Part shown: positions 1 to 11,784 of the stretch, piece after piece
Position numbering within the stretch: the first letter of the stretch is position 1
Layout: each line of letters starts with the position of its first letter
Source: Staphylotrichum longicolle
Taxonomy: Eukaryota; Ascomycota; Sordariomycetes; Sordariales; Chaetomiaceae
DNA length: 64,000 nucleotides
NCBI GenBank assembly: GCA_019096155.1
Contig: JAHCVI010000003.1
Location: forward strand, 3,348,001 to 3,412,000
Direction of reading: 5' to 3'
Translations under genes and position numbers: made by a program
The notes under the pieces: model-generated
What the model was told of the DNA's origin: nothing
Seen by the model: the letters and a program-made list of their open reading frames with translations, nothing else
Databases searched by the model: none

Positions 1-1757
1 CCGTTGGTCAATCCACAGTGGAGGGTGATTGTTCTGGAGCCAAGAAATCTCGTCTGTTGTGGGTTATCGACAGAGATCCGGATGAGATCATGCCGTTTGC
101 ATTGCAGCCGAAGGTAGGGCAGGGTGTTTTGTTGCCGTCCCCTGCCAGTGCAAAACACTGCTTGTGGGTTGTGTGGGTGCCAAAAAGGGAGATGAAGAAT
201 GCAAATTTTTGCGGAGAACTTTTAAGCCTAAAGATAAGACAAATGTTTTCCCCGAGGAACAGGGCGAATGCAGGCGCTTGGAAGACGACTTCCAGGTTGG
301 TTGTGCTCGCTCTGAAACTTGGTTAAACGTTAGGAGCTAGGTATGATTTCATACCCGACCCCACGAAGCTCAATCCCAGCCCCAAGTTTTCCCGCAGCCA
401 CTTGAACCCCGATTGCAGAGTTTCGCATTCACTTAAACAATAACGATTGTGATTATGCATTCAAGTGATACATAAACAGAAAAACAGCACCCACCGCTGA
501 CGAAGACAATTCACCTCTCTCCCTGATGCCACCAACATCCGCAGTCTCGTCGCCGTTTCCATTGGGGAAAGCCCCCGGGGGTTCAATTGTGACCCTCCAT
601 TACCCCTAACCGCCTTCCAGGGCTTTTCCTCGAGAGACTTGACAATGAATCTCGGAGACAACTGAGCGTCCTTCGGGGAGGTTGAAGGAGCAGGCCCATG
701 GTTTTGGCATCGACATGACCTTGGTGTTCCCTCGGAGACTTCCTCCCAACAGGTACGCTTTCAGCTCGGGAGCTAGGTACTAAGATGTCAAGTCTGAGGT
801 TCTGCACTTCTCTCGCCCCGCGAGAAAGATGACGTAGCGTGGCTTCTGATCACATGAGAGTTGTTTCCCCTCCTCATGCACGAAGAGAACAGTGCCTCAA
901 AATAGACCTGGGCGCTTGCACAATCCGACGGAGAAGGGATGAGCCATCGTTTGCGCAGTTCCAGCTCACCGAAAGCTTGGCCTCCAAGGAGGCTCTCTTC
1001 CGCCGTGAGCCCACGGGCCAAAAAGAGCGGAACGGTCAGGATGCCGGATCCGGGCGTATACATGGGAGCTTCGAGGTGAGCTTCCTCGTGTTCCTAGCTG
1101 GGTACGTCGGCGGGGAACGAGTGGGGTGGGGGAGCAGTCCAGCTTGAGAGCTGGAGCTGGTTGTATTGTACGGTTGTACATACCTGACGTTTCTCTTGAT
1201 CTATCAACATTGTGCAAAAGTTAAGTTGGTCCTTCCACGTTCCACCCTGCAGTTGTCCGACCTCGTCCTCGCCAAAAAACCGCCCTCTCTTTGATCTGGC
1301 TGGTGTCCTCCCAACGGTTTCCTGCATTCGCCTCATGCATGCGCCTAACCGTTGTTTCAGGCTTGGCAGGCACCGAGCAGCCGGAGCTTGGACTCAGCTG
1401 TTCAACTGATCTTCGGCAGCCAATGAGCCGGGCCCACTCGCCCCACTTGGCGTGTTCGGGGAACGGAAGGCCATCTTCGAGTGTGGGCCGATTCTGGTGC
1501 GATAACTGCGATTGGACTGTGGGACCCTGGAATTGCGGTCGCCAGGCCACGGCCGATAAAAATCCAATTCACCCCTGACACGCTTTCTTGCTGCTTCTCC
1601 TTCCTCACCACTCCATCGCGACCGACTATCGTCCTTGTGAGGCGGTCTTCTTTCTTTTCCCCTTAGCGGCCCGCCAGTTCAGAGGCCTTTCCGGGTGTTC
1701 TTGCAGTTGTCATTTGTCTTTTTTCTCTCCCGGCGCCGCATCGGCTTGTCCCAAGAG
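1..1757. other. 5' flank and leader of ERG25, no gene seen
   Basis: No coding region is recognised. Open frames here are short, lack family motifs and look like chance frames in GC-rich DNA. An E-box-like ATCACATGAG lies at 849-858. The last ~100 bases before the ERG25 ATG are pyrimidine-rich, as in many fungal leaders. Confidence 0.6.
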
Positions 1758-2878
1758 ATGGCGTCTGCAGTTCTGTAAGTCGAGTCGCCCTGCATCCCCA
1801 GCCTGCGCGTCTGCGCTCTGTCGCGAACACATCGAACTGACCCGGGCGCCTGCAGGAACTCGACCATTGCCGGTCTGAGCTCGTCGGCTTCTCTCACGAC
1901 CGTCTTCGAGGAGGTTTCCAAGTACAATGTGCAGCTGAATGTCTTCGAGCGCCTCTGGGCCGTACGTGCCACCCCCTGACCGTTCGCCACCCGAAACACA
2001 CAAGTTCCTAACCCGACCCTATAGTCCTGGTATCTGTGGATGCAGAATGACACGATTGCGACGGGCATCATGAGCTTCGTCATGCATGAGATTGTCTACT
2101 TTGGCCGCTCCATCCCGTGGATGATCATCGACGCCATCCCATACTTCAACAAGTACAAGCTTCAGAACGTCAGTACACCGCCTCGAATCTCATGAGCAAT
2201 CCGGGCCGTGCTAACCCCTGACAGACCAAGGTGCCGACATGGAAGGAACAGTGGGAGTGCGCCGCGCTTGTCCTGCTCAGCCACTGCACCGTCGAGCTTC
2301 CCCAGATCTGGCTGTTCCACCCCGTCGCGACCTACTTCGGCATGGACTACGGCGTGCCCTTCCCCCCCGCGTGGAAGATGGCCATGCAGATTGCCATCTT
2401 CTTCGTCATCGAGGATGCCTGGCACTACTGGTTCCACAGGGCGCTGCACTACGGCCCGCTCTACAAGGCCATCCACAAGCTCCATCATACCTACAGCGCG
2501 CCCTTTGGCCTTGCCGCCGAGTACGCGTCCCCGATCGAGGTCATGCTCCTGGGCTTTGGTATCGTCGGATCCCCCATCGTCTGGGTCTCGCTCACCGGTG
2601 AGCTGCACCTGGTGACCATGTACCTGTGGATCGTGCTCCGCCTGTTCCAGGCCATCGACGCCCACAGCGGCTACGACTTCCCCTGGAGCCTGCGCCGCAT
2701 CCTGCCCTTCTGGGCCGGCGCTGACCACCACGACTTGCACCACGAGCGCTTCATCGGCAACTACGCCTCGAGCTTCCGCTGGTGGGACTACTGCCTCGAC
2801 ACCGAGGCCGGCGAGGCTGCCAGCAAGAAGCGCCGCGAGAAGAAGCTTGCCGAGATCCGCGCCAAGAAGGCGCAGTAA
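1758..2878 (+). CDS. ERG25: C-4 methylsterol oxidase (ERG25), four exons
   Basis: Predicted exons are 1758-1774, 1856-1961, 2025-2168 and 2225-2878, giving 306 aa. All junctions are GT..AG and keep frame; the first exon (MASAVL) is only 17 nt. The product is the non-haem di-iron oxidase of the ER membrane that removes the C-4 methyl groups of 4,4-dimethylzymosterol in ergosterol synthesis. The fatty-acid-hydroxylase histidine boxes are visible in the last exon: WHYWFHRALHY, KAIHKLHHTY and HHDLHHERF. Hydrophobic segments surround them, and the Lys/Arg-rich C-terminus (KKRREKKLAEIRAKKAQ) looks like an ER-retrieval-type tail. Length matches the family (about 300 aa). The start is supported because the short first exon continues in phase. 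The next gene is convergent. Confidence 0.95.
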
Positions 2879-3371
2879 ATGCTTTTACCTTCTTTTGCAA
2901 CGGTGAAGCAGGCATTGCCGAGGGTTTGCGTCCTCTCGACAGAAGAGTTTTAGTCACGGCGCAAGCCACGCCATCGTGCGGACAAACAATGGCATGGACG
3001 AGGTGTTGGAAGGAAGAGAAGAGAGCTACTTGGAAAGTAGACATGACGTCTGTGATGAAAACACACGAGAATCAGGGAACCACTACACGGGCACAGAGAA
3101 GAACGGCGCAGTCTGGAGAAGGCAGGCGTTGGCTGGCGGTCCATTAAACCTACCACTAATAATCACGACCCCTCTGTTGTACATATGACATTACTTTACC
3201 AGTCTTTAATCACACAACAACCAGAAAGAAAATAAAAGGGAAATTCGAACCCATCCTACAGTTCCATCGTACAATCTTTTGTCGCTGTTGACAATGCATG
3301 CCATGCCTGCTACGCCACCCCTCTCCTTGCCCAACTCAAACACATTGTATAGAGACAATCTACGTCCATGA
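2879..3371. other. Convergent 3' regions of ERG25 and PCD
   Basis: This 493-bp gap lies between two converging stop codons. It should hold both 3' UTRs and poly(A) sites; no gene or repeat is recognised. Confidence 0.6.
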
Positions 3372-4006
3372 TCACTTGGTCTTGGGCACGCAGCAATCCC
3401 CCGCGGACCCGACGGCCCGGTTCGCCAGTCCCGACAAGCCACATGCCTTCTCCTCTTGCTGCTGCTGGTGCTGCTGCTGCTGGTGCTGGTGCTGCTGCTG
3501 CTGGTGCTGGTGCTGCTGGTGCTGCTGCTGCTGTTGTTCGCCTCCTTGCTGGGCCACAGGTTGTTGTTGTTGTTGCTGCTGCGGCTGCTGCTGCTGCTGC
3601 TCACCGAAATCGCGAGCGAGCGCATCACAGACAGCCGCGAGCTCAACGTCCTGCGCGGACAGGCCCCGTGGGTGGTGTGTCGTCCAGCGGATGAAGGTGG
3701 TGTTGAACACGTTGGACCACTCCGGGTGGTGGTTCTTGAGCTTGCATTGCAAGGCGACGGCCGTCATGAAGTCCTGTGGATTATTGTGTGTCAGTTCTTT
3801 TTCTCTACCTTTATTTCTGTGACTCTCTCTCTCTCACTCACCCATGTCTTGGCAAAAGTCTTGAACTTGAACTCGCGTTCGAGTCCCTGGCCGTCTGCCG
3901 TGAGCGTCCAGCGCCCGCCGTTGGTCGTCAGCAGCGGGGCCAGTGAGGTCCCCAGGGCTGTGATGTCTGAGACGTCTGAGAAACGAGGCTGTGGGTTGCT
4001 GCTCAT
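3372..4006 (-). CDS. Pterin-4a-carbinolamine dehydratase with Gln/His-rich C-terminal tail
   Basis: Exon 1 is 4006-3842 and exon 2 is 3773-3372, with a 68-bp intron containing a CT-dinucleotide run; the product is 188 aa. The family dehydrates 4a-hydroxytetrahydrobiopterin, recycling the pterin cofactor of aromatic amino acid hydroxylases; in animals the protein also binds HNF1. The signature HHPEWSNVFNTTFIRWTTH (about residues 70-88), followed by HPRGLSAQD, matches the PCD active-site region. Family members are usually near 100-120 aa. Here the domain ends near residue 113 and is followed by a low-complexity Gln/His tail and a Cys-containing end. The frame is open upstream to 4192, adding 62 residues without Asp or Glu, so a mitochondrial isoform from an upstream start is possible. 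Confidence 0.88.
3456..3602. repeat. CTG/GGT trinucleotide tract coding for poly-Gln/His
   Basis: On the plus strand the tract is runs of CTG and GTG with a few TTG units. Read on the minus strand in the PCD frame it encodes long Gln runs punctuated by His and Pro. It is an in-frame microsatellite likely to vary in length between strains. Confidence 0.9.
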
Positions 4007-4192
4007 TTTGGCTGTTCTGATGGCGGTGGTGGTGATATGCCGGATGGTTGGAGGTCGAGATTGTTGGAGCGTGAAGGCGTGAGTTCGCCGAGATGCGGGG
4101 GTAGCGACAAGAGCTAGTTGTTGTGCTGGAAGCGACGGAAACTGGTTGATGATTGACGGTACCCTCACTTTCGTGGGCAGTGAGGGGCGCAT
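4007..4192 (-). other. In-frame N-terminal extension of PCD, possible mitochondrial presequence
   Basis: This 62-codon open stretch is continuous with PCD exon 1. It begins MRPSLPTKVRVPS and ends RHITTTAIRTAKM, with many Arg, Ser and Thr and no acidic residues, which is the composition of a matrix-targeting peptide. Whether translation starts at 4192 or 4006 cannot be decided here. Both starts could be used for dual targeting. Confidence 0.4.
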
Positions 4193-6252
4193 TTTCGTCG
4201 GTGGTAAGTACCGTTGCGAGGTGATGACGGATATCGAGTCCTTCTTGCGAGAGCTACGGGTGCGAGGTTTACTGTACAGAACCGTAAATTACGCACCCCT
4301 CGTCCCATCAAAGAGGAACGGTATTGTATTTTACAAACTCGATCTAAGAGGACGTTGGCCTACACGTTAACAGCTCGAAGTCCTGGCAGACTACAAGGAG
4401 AACCATAGCTTGTGTTGTCGTGGATTCAATTGAAGCAGAGTTTGTTACGGCTCGTCACATATGGTTGCGCTTTTCTGAGCGGTTCTCTAGCCCGAACTGC
4501 TCGTGTTCCGCCAAGGGCTTTGATACTCTGTCTGATTTCCCGGCTGTCCTGTCCTCGGTAGTGATTTCAGGAATAACATGATAGAAGGTTGGACTGCTGG
4601 CAGCCCTGTCTCCCTCAAAATTCGCAATCCACGATAGGCAATGCGAGAGCCAGTGAGGATTCCAAATGGTGAGGAGTTGATGATTAATATCGCCCGGAGA
4701 GTCGACAGCAGAGGCAAGATACTACCCAACTCGGTATGCTTCTCGACTAAGCCAGCGTCTTGGTGTTGTTGTTGAGTGATCGGAAAAAAACACCCAGAGA
4801 CAACAGGAAAGTCACCAGCTGCCGCTACCCTGGCCCATGGCACGCCCAGTCTAGGAGTACGTGAGGTACTGCTTCGGTCCTGCATTGCGCCATGTAGCTT
4901 AGGTATCTGCTCGGCTCTGTGACCCAAAGGGGCAGGTTTCCTGTATCCGGGAGGTTCATGATGTAGCGTTCAGTGTTTTCCTCATTTCCACCTTCCTCCT
5001 GGATTACTGATCCCGCCCAGTTTTAGAGTTGAACCGTCATGGGTCTCCCGGGTGGTTAAGCTTCAGTAACATGAGCCTACCCAATCAGCGGAAGACCATG
5101 TACGAAGAAAGGGGCGTGTAAGTGGGATCCGGCATTTGCCTGTTTCTCCATCTTGAACCAACAGTTCTGGATCTCGAGAATCTAAATTGGTCTTCCAGAC
5201 TGTTTCGGTCTTTTGGCCGTGACGAAAGACCAACGGTTCTCAGGGGAAATCCCCGCTCCAAGTCAGTTTGCGTTGGCTTTCCGTTCATTTGGTCGTGTCT
5301 TCTGGTCGAGTATTTAAGTTGGACCTGACCATGTCTTCCCCAAAAATGACTGAGGTGACGGCCCAAAAAAAGAAGCCTGGCTGGCTCGAGGCAGGAAGGA
5401 GCCGGTGTTGCCAAGCTCCTAACCGCAACTTGCCTAGCGTGGCGCCATTCGGCGTTCGGAAAAATCTCTGAGCTGATGCCAAGACGAGACCACCTGCAGC
5501 CCCAGCTTCGCACTTCGTAGCCGGCACGCTCCATCCCCGGTCCCCACCAGACGGGCACAAAACCCACCATCGCGAGCAACTGCTGACAAAGCACTCACCA
5601 CTGGAATCATTGAACAGGGTCCGCGTTGATGCCATCGGGGATTCCAAGGGACACTTGAGTCTCGGACTGCTTGTTTCGAGCACCCTAGTGGTTGAAGTTA
5701 ACTTGGCCCGTGTCCTCGGCGCAGCAGGCGCAATCCCAAGTGCATCGCGGCTCTCTTCCGTTGGATTACTTCACCGGAGCCCGCCCAGGGTCGAGGACCG
5801 CGTACGACCCGACAACCCACCCACCCACCTTGCCTTTACAGACCAACCTTGCTACACGGCGCAGTCGGTCCATTCGGTTCAGCTACACTTCAAGACAGTG
5901 CCCAGAACGCAGAACCCTACCGCGTTCCGATCCGAGCAGAGATCAGGAATCCCTCTTACGTCGCATCTGACCCAGCCACTCGGATTATTCGGTCACCCGG
6001 CCAGGTTCGTTTTCCAAGTCAGGAACGGGACGCAACCGCGATGCTCAGTCATAAAACTTCCTCTGCCCTCGTCCCCAAATAAATGATGCTGACATAACTT
6101 CGGTGCAAGGTTGAGCATCGTCAGCAACCCACTCAACCTCCTTACCTAAGGCAATTTCCCCAGCCAAGCTCGACTCGGAAGCTCTCTCAAGGTCGTCTGC
6201 GACTGGTCTGCGAGTGGTCGGCGCTGCTGAGTCAGGAAACCGGGTCGCAAAC
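4193..6252. other. Intergenic region between divergent PCD and bZIP genes
   Basis: These 2.06 kb hold no recognisable gene. The longest open frames (about 130-170 codons at 4487-4927, 5085-5594 and 5610-6086) have no domain signature and are probably chance frames. The region should contain both promoters and long leaders. Confidence 0.5.
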
Positions 6253-8340
6253 ATGTCGAGCAACGCCAGTCTTGGTGAGTGGTGAACTTTTCCTCTCCAA
6301 CCCCTGCCCAGAGAAAGTCACGGCAGCTTGTTGCGGTTACCCTTTTCCCCTTTCCCACCTCTACCGACGCTATCCCCAACCGTGCAGACGGCGTTTCGTC
6401 AGAAAATACCGCGCATGCGCAAAGGCAAACACATAGCGTTACGATGCTGTGGTTTCCTGTCGCTGTTGCCTGCCCAGGCAAATGGCCACCACTTGCCCGG
6501 CGCATGTCGCAGCCTGCAGGAAGCATCAGGTTCCTCGAGTGAGGATGAACGGAGGCAGAAGGCGGCGAACGGACGGGAGACCCGCGATCCGGGTCGCCTC
6601 TCCGAAGCCTCCATCGCCAGGCATCACCTCATCTCACCGATTCACAAGCATCTGTCATCAAAGTCATTCAAGATAATGAATGGCTTTCTGGTCCCCCTGT
6701 CCAAAGGACCCGGCCTCCCCGTCGTCTGGGATCATCAAAAAGTCCCCGCTCTGTCCCCTATGTCCACGGCACCGCGGCGCATGCAACTGCTGCTCCCGTC
6801 CGTGGGGTACAAGAACCGCCGCCTCCCATCCCTGCCCCCGCCCCGACGTCTTCCTTACCTAATTCCCTGTTCCCTACCAATTAAACACTGCGCACCCTCA
6901 TCGCCGCGTCTTGTAAGTCGTTCACCGAACGGACACAGCCAGTGCTGTCCCCTTCGTCTGATTCTATTTCGCCTTTTCTGCATTACTGTCTTCCATAACC
7001 CCTCGCGTCGACTGGAGCAGGAGCTGGCAGACGCATCGAGAGAGTGTGTGTCTTCGTATTGAATGATCCCTCTCTTTGGTGCTCTTGTCCCCGAGACCTC
7101 GATGTTCGCGTTGCCGGCCGGAACACTGGATTTATAATCTGCCCAATCCGATCCTCCAAAGACCCATCTTGCTGCATGGCGCCTGTCAAGCACGCTTGCT
7201 TCTTGTCTTTCGTGAGGATCAACCCTACCCTGCCCCGTCGGGGTTAAAGATGCGACCCCGACCCTGATGGGACAACACTACTACACCCCCCCCCTCCCGA
7301 TTTCATACAGCGGCGATTCCACCCTTTGTACCTACTTCTCTGTCGATGTGCTCTCTCTTCATCGCACTTCTCAAGCTATATCGACTGACTTGTGGTGTCA
7401 GAGCAAAGTGCTCGCGAGCTTCCCGTGCCCGGCGCACCAATAGCTGCTCAGCCGGACCACACCGCATATACAACCGCCAACTTTGCGAACCACACACAGC
7501 CAGCTCCCGAAGGGTCCGGGGTCAACAGAAACTCCCCTGGTTCAGCAGCACACTCACTTGCGCATGGATACACTCATGCGCAAATCCCACAAAGCGAGGC
7601 TCTCCTTCACCCGGAATTGAGATCAGGCCACGAGCAGCCCGCTGCAGTCCCAGTTTACGCTCCCATACCCAATATGATCCCCCCGGGCCCCAGCCAAGCA
7701 GTTCCTATGTCTGGGCCTCCTGCGACGGTCGCGCCAGCGGCTGGGGTGGTCGACGCAGGGGAAGGGGCAGATGGTCGAAAGGCTAAGCGCGAGCTCTCCC
7801 AGTCAAAGCGCGCCGCCCAAAACAGGGCTGCCCAGGTAGGTGACACATCCTTTACCTAAGACGTTAACCGTTTGGCTGAAGCGTCCTGCACCATAGAGGG
7901 CATTCCGCCAGCGGAAAGAAGGGTACATAAAAAAGCTCGAGCAGCAGGTTCGGGACTACACCGAGATGGAGATCAACTACAAGGGACTCCAGACGGAAAA
8001 CTACACTCTACGGGACTACGTCCTGCGCCTGCAGTCGCGATTGCTAGACAACCAAGGCGACTACCCCCCACCGCCGCCAGGCATCAACCTCGCCCCGCCC
8101 AACCCCCAGGCGCAACACGGCGGGCCCGACCCATCCCAGACAGCCGGCGCGGCCGCACCCGGCGCTAACCCGCTCGAGGTCGCCGCACAGGCCGTCGCCG
8201 GCCTCAGCCGGAGCGAGCATCTCGCCGGTCGGGACCCGTACGCCCCGGTGAGCAGCGACGACGCGCGAACGGCCGAGGAGATTACCCGGCAGCTGCAGGC
8301 CGAAGGGGGACCGGACGGCCTGCCTACAGCCCAAATGTAG
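6253..8340 (+). CDS. kapC: KapC-like bZIP transcription factor
   Basis: Preferred exons are 6253-6274, 7402-7835 and 7897-8340, giving 900 nt and 299 aa. The last two exons are firm. They are split by a 61-bp intron inside the basic region, which reads KRAAQNRAAQ / RAFRQRKEGY across the splice. A leucine-zipper segment follows (LEQQVRD...LQTENYTLRDYVLRLQSRLLD), then a Pro/Ala-rich tail. This arrangement matches Aspergillus KapC, a fungal AP-1-type bZIP protein expected in the nucleus. The 5' exon is inferred: ATG TCG AGC AAC GCC AGT CTT G followed by gtgagt ends in phase 1 and joins the phase-1 acceptor at 7401 (branch GACTGAC at 7383-7389). That makes a 1127-bp first intron, far longer than any other here. 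Without it, exon 2 has no upstream ATG because TGA at 7386 closes its frame. Family call is strong; the start is moderate. Confidence 0.8.
6275..7401 (+). other. Predicted 1.1-kb first intron of the kapC-like gene
   Basis: The donor is gtgagt at 6275 and the acceptor is tgtcag at 7396-7401, with a CTGAC branch site 12-18 bases upstream. Phase is compatible at both ends. The span contains several ATGs and a gtaagt near 6913, so it could instead hold a 5' UTR intron or an undetected exon. Confidence 0.45.
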
Positions 8341-9288
8341 GACGCCGTCGCACTCGATGTTGCTGCGGATAACTCCGCTCCTTCATACCGCGGCTGAAGC
8401 GGACGCCGGTCTCATCCGGACCGAAGACCTCACAACTTATTTCGAACCCTTTTCTCAGAGCAGGACGTGCAGGCATCGAAAACAGATCGCGTGGCGGCGG
8501 TTAAAGCCATACGACGGACCAGGGCCGCTTGGATCCCACGCGGATGGAGCGTGAGGGCTGAAGTCCTCGCCCACGGTAGATGATTCCTTCGATCGTTGGC
8601 GAAAGAGACAGGACAGGACAGGACAGGTGAGGTGATCTGGGCTCTGTCCCTGGCCGGGGGGTCTTCTCTCACTTTTCACACGGTGGTGGTGGGCAGAATA
8701 ACTGCTTGCTTCAGTTATTTATGCCGGGGGCGTTTTGATTTAATCTTTTACGAACAAGGGGTTGGTTGGCGGTTGGCGTAGGCGATCGTGGCCGGCAGGC
8801 TATTGCCGTCTTACTTTCCTTTTTTTTATCTTGTCTGACTGGTGTATTGTAGTGGGACCTTGTATGTGTCTAGCAAGCCGAGAGGGGAGCGCTGGCGAGC
8901 GGAGCCAGAGTATGTTTCCTGTTATGTTTATATGGCTATGTTTGTTTGATTGGCGCAAACTCAGGGGGGTTTCTGGGCACCAGGCGGTTCAGTTGTTGTA
9001 GTACCCGTCCCCAAAGTCTGGACTTGTCCAAGTGAACTCAGGAAAAAGAGGGCGGCGCAGGTGTGCTCGTCAAGATTTCATTCGCCCGCCATGTCTATTT
9101 TGCTTGCTTTTCCAGTGCAGGAAACGACGAAGAACACGCCGTGATACCACACCACCACGCCACACCCGTTCCCAAATTCCCGTCGCTAACCCTAAAACTC
9201 CAAACTGCCTGCCCAGTGTCGGCCGTCGCCACAAGAAACCAGTCTGCCAAACACGGAAGATCAAGGCCCTGCCGACCAAGACTGCGTT
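8341..9288. other. Convergent 3' regions of kapC-like gene and ARP5
   Basis: No gene is seen in these 948 bp. The stretch includes a four-unit ACAGG tandem repeat at about 8608-8627 and T-rich sequence around 8820, consistent with 3' UTRs. Confidence 0.55.
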
Positions 9289-11784
9289 TCAAGCAAACGC
9301 ATTCCCCAAGTCATGTTCCTGCCAGACAGAGCACGCACGGTCAGTAAACCCAACAAACAACACACGCAGAAAAGGGTGAATAAGTTAAAAGCCATACCTT
9401 GAGATACTCCCCGCCCTTCTCCAGCCACTCCTCCCTCGTGACCCTGGCGCGCCTCGCCTCGTCCGTGCCGGCCCACCCGGCCGCGCCTTTCCATGCGTCC
9501 AGCACCGCGTCCCCGGCCCGGCGTATCACGAGTGGCGCCCCCGCCGGCAGCAGCGGCGTCAGCCCGGACCGCAGGCGCTCGTCAAAGTTCTGGAACAGCG
9601 TGTTGCCGCCCGTGAGGAAGACGTCCCGCAAAAAGTCGTCCGCGTTGCCGATGCCCGCGATGGCGGGCAGCCGCTGGGTGAGGATGTCGCCGGCGATCTC
9701 GACGATGCCCGCCTGGTCGACGCCGGCGATGGCGGTGGGCTGGAACAGCACCTCGGGCACGCGGATGCGCTCGACGTTGAGGTGCAGGCGGTGCGTCTCG
9801 GCGGGCGAGGCCGGGTCGAAGGGCCGCGGCCCGTAGCGGAAGGCGTGCAGCAGCGACTTGGACCAGTCCTGCTGCGCGTCGAGCGTCTGCTCGTATGAAA
9901 AGGACTCGTCGTACGCGAGCAGGTCCGCCTCGAGCGCGCGCACCGACGCCTCGAGGTCCTCCTCGCCCTCTTCCTCGTCGTCGCTGTCGCCCTTGTTGGC
10001 GCCCATGGCCACGCTGCGGTACACGCCCCAGTCGGCGTCGTCGGCGCCAAAGTCGTCGTCGTCGCCCCCGCGGCGGCGCTTGCGGCTGCCCGAGGCGCCC
10101 GTGGGGGTGTCGGAGGCGAGGTTGGCAATGTTCTTCATGCGGATCTGGCTGGCGAGGGACTTGCGGTTGCCGAGGTCGGCTTTGAGGCGGTCGCGGTCTT
10201 TGATCTGGGCGAGCTTGGCGAGGCGGGCCTGGCGCTTCTCTTCGAGCCAGCCTTCGAGGTCGTTGACGCGGCGTTCTTCGTCGAGGCGGGCCTCCTCGGC
10301 GATGCGGGCCTTCTCGGCTTCCTTTTCTGCCTTGGCGCGTGCGCGGGCGTCGTGGTTCGACTTGAGGAGGCGTTGCTGCCGCTTCTGTTTGAGACCGGCC
10401 TCGTCGAGCTGGTCGTCGGGCACGTCGAGGAGGCTGAAGTCGGGCGCTTCTTGCTCCTCTTCCTGCTCGCCGCCGAGGTCTTTTGTCCGGGCCTTCTTGA
10501 TGGACTTCTCGAGGTCGCGCACCACGCGCTCCAACGCCGCCTCGTCCTTGAGCTCGGCTTCGTCTAGTATCCGCTTGGTCTCCTTTTTGTTCTGGTCGAC
10601 GATCCGCCGTTGAACGTCCTTGTAGTACTCGAGTTCCTGTTCCTTCTTCATCAACCGCTCCAGACGCATCTTGGCGGCTTGCTCTTGGAGCCTTCGGCCG
10701 CTCTCTTTTTTCCTCTCGGCAATCCGGGCGAGCTCCTCTTCTGTCTTTTGCACCACCACTTCCTCCGTGTAGGGGTACTGGACGATACGCTCCCTGTCCT
10801 CAAGCCCAGTCCACTCCATGTATTTTGAGATTTCCTGATCGTAGTCTTTCGAGACATAACAGAAATCCCGGACCATGTTCTCGGCCTGCGAGGAGTTGAG
10901 CTTGCCTGGAAATCCGGTGTAGTATTTGAGCCTGATGAGCTTCAAGAGGTATTCGGCGGCGTGCCAGCCACCCCAATTGAGTCTTATTGCTTGGGACAGC
11001 AGGGCCTTGGAGTTGTAGACGGGGATTAGATGTGTCGAGCTGTAGGATGATGACACAACGAGACCGGTTTTGCCTTGGTTGTGGCGGTACGAAAATAGCG
11101 AGTCTATCCCGTAGACAACACTGGGCGCACCGTAGCATTCGAAGAGCATCTCACTCATGGCTGAAGCAAGTCAGCACGCTGCCGTTTACTAGCACTGAGT
11201 ATCCGGACTCACTCTTCCTCGAGTAGGGGAGGTTGGCAACAGCCTCTGTCATGACAACGGGCATGTCGAGGCCCCCTTCCACCCCATTCATGCCGAGCTT
11301 GATGAAGACGTGATCGAGAACGTGCTCCATGACGTCCCAGCTGCTGACGATCCCTGTGCCGGCTTCAAAGGCGTTGCGAATGTGGCCGCGCGCGGTGGTG
11401 TCGGCGTAGCAGTCCTGGCCGGCGAAAGAGAAGGTCTTGTTGGCTTTGCGGTCCCGGTACTTGGACATGATCGGGGGGATGGCCAGTCGCGGCGTGGTCT
11501 CAAAGGACCAGCCTGCCCGGACTGCGGACGAGCCTGCAGGCGCGAAGGCGCATGTCAGCAATCTTGGAACATGGTATTCTGCAAATCTGCCGGAGCCACC
11601 TACCATTGTCAATGACGATGGCCGCTTGTCCTGCTGGCTGGGCCAGAGCTCGCTCCCGGCCGTCCAATTGCGGCGGCAAGTATTTTTCAAACTTGGCTTC
11701 CTTGACGGGGTACAGCGTTGGTGGCGGGAGGTTCTTCCAGGCCTCCCTCTGGCTGACGGTCTCGTCGATCGCGGAGGGTGCCAT
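9289..11784 (-). CDS. ARP5: Actin-related protein 5 (ARP5), INO80 complex subunit
   Basis: Four exons: 11784-11604, 11533-11213, 11160-9398 and 9318-9289, giving 764 aa. Introns are 70, 52 and 79 bp and all GT..AG. The last exon is only 30 nt and encodes EHDLGNAFA. Arp5 is a nuclear actin-related protein that partners Ies6 in the INO80 nucleosome-remodelling complex. Actin-fold segments flank a very long charged insert. The N-terminal part includes AIVIDNGSSAVRAGW and NWGGWHAAEYLLKL; the C-terminal part includes DVFLTGGNTLFQNF. The insert (roughly residues 290-560) is a predicted coiled coil rich in Glu, Lys and Arg, followed by an Arg/Lys then Asp stretch (SRKRRRGGDDDDFG). Size and insert fit Arp5 rather than conventional actin. 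IES6 lies 1.3 kb upstream. Confidence 0.95.

Noticed and set aside
4487..4927. 146-codon minus-strand frame
   Set aside because: No motif and no splice support; composition like non-coding neighbours.
7267..7401. Alternative kapC first exon starting MGQHYYTPPLP with donor gtacct at 7328
   Set aside because: Joining it to the acceptor at 7401 creates an in-frame TAG at the junction; the exon at 6253 joins without a stop.
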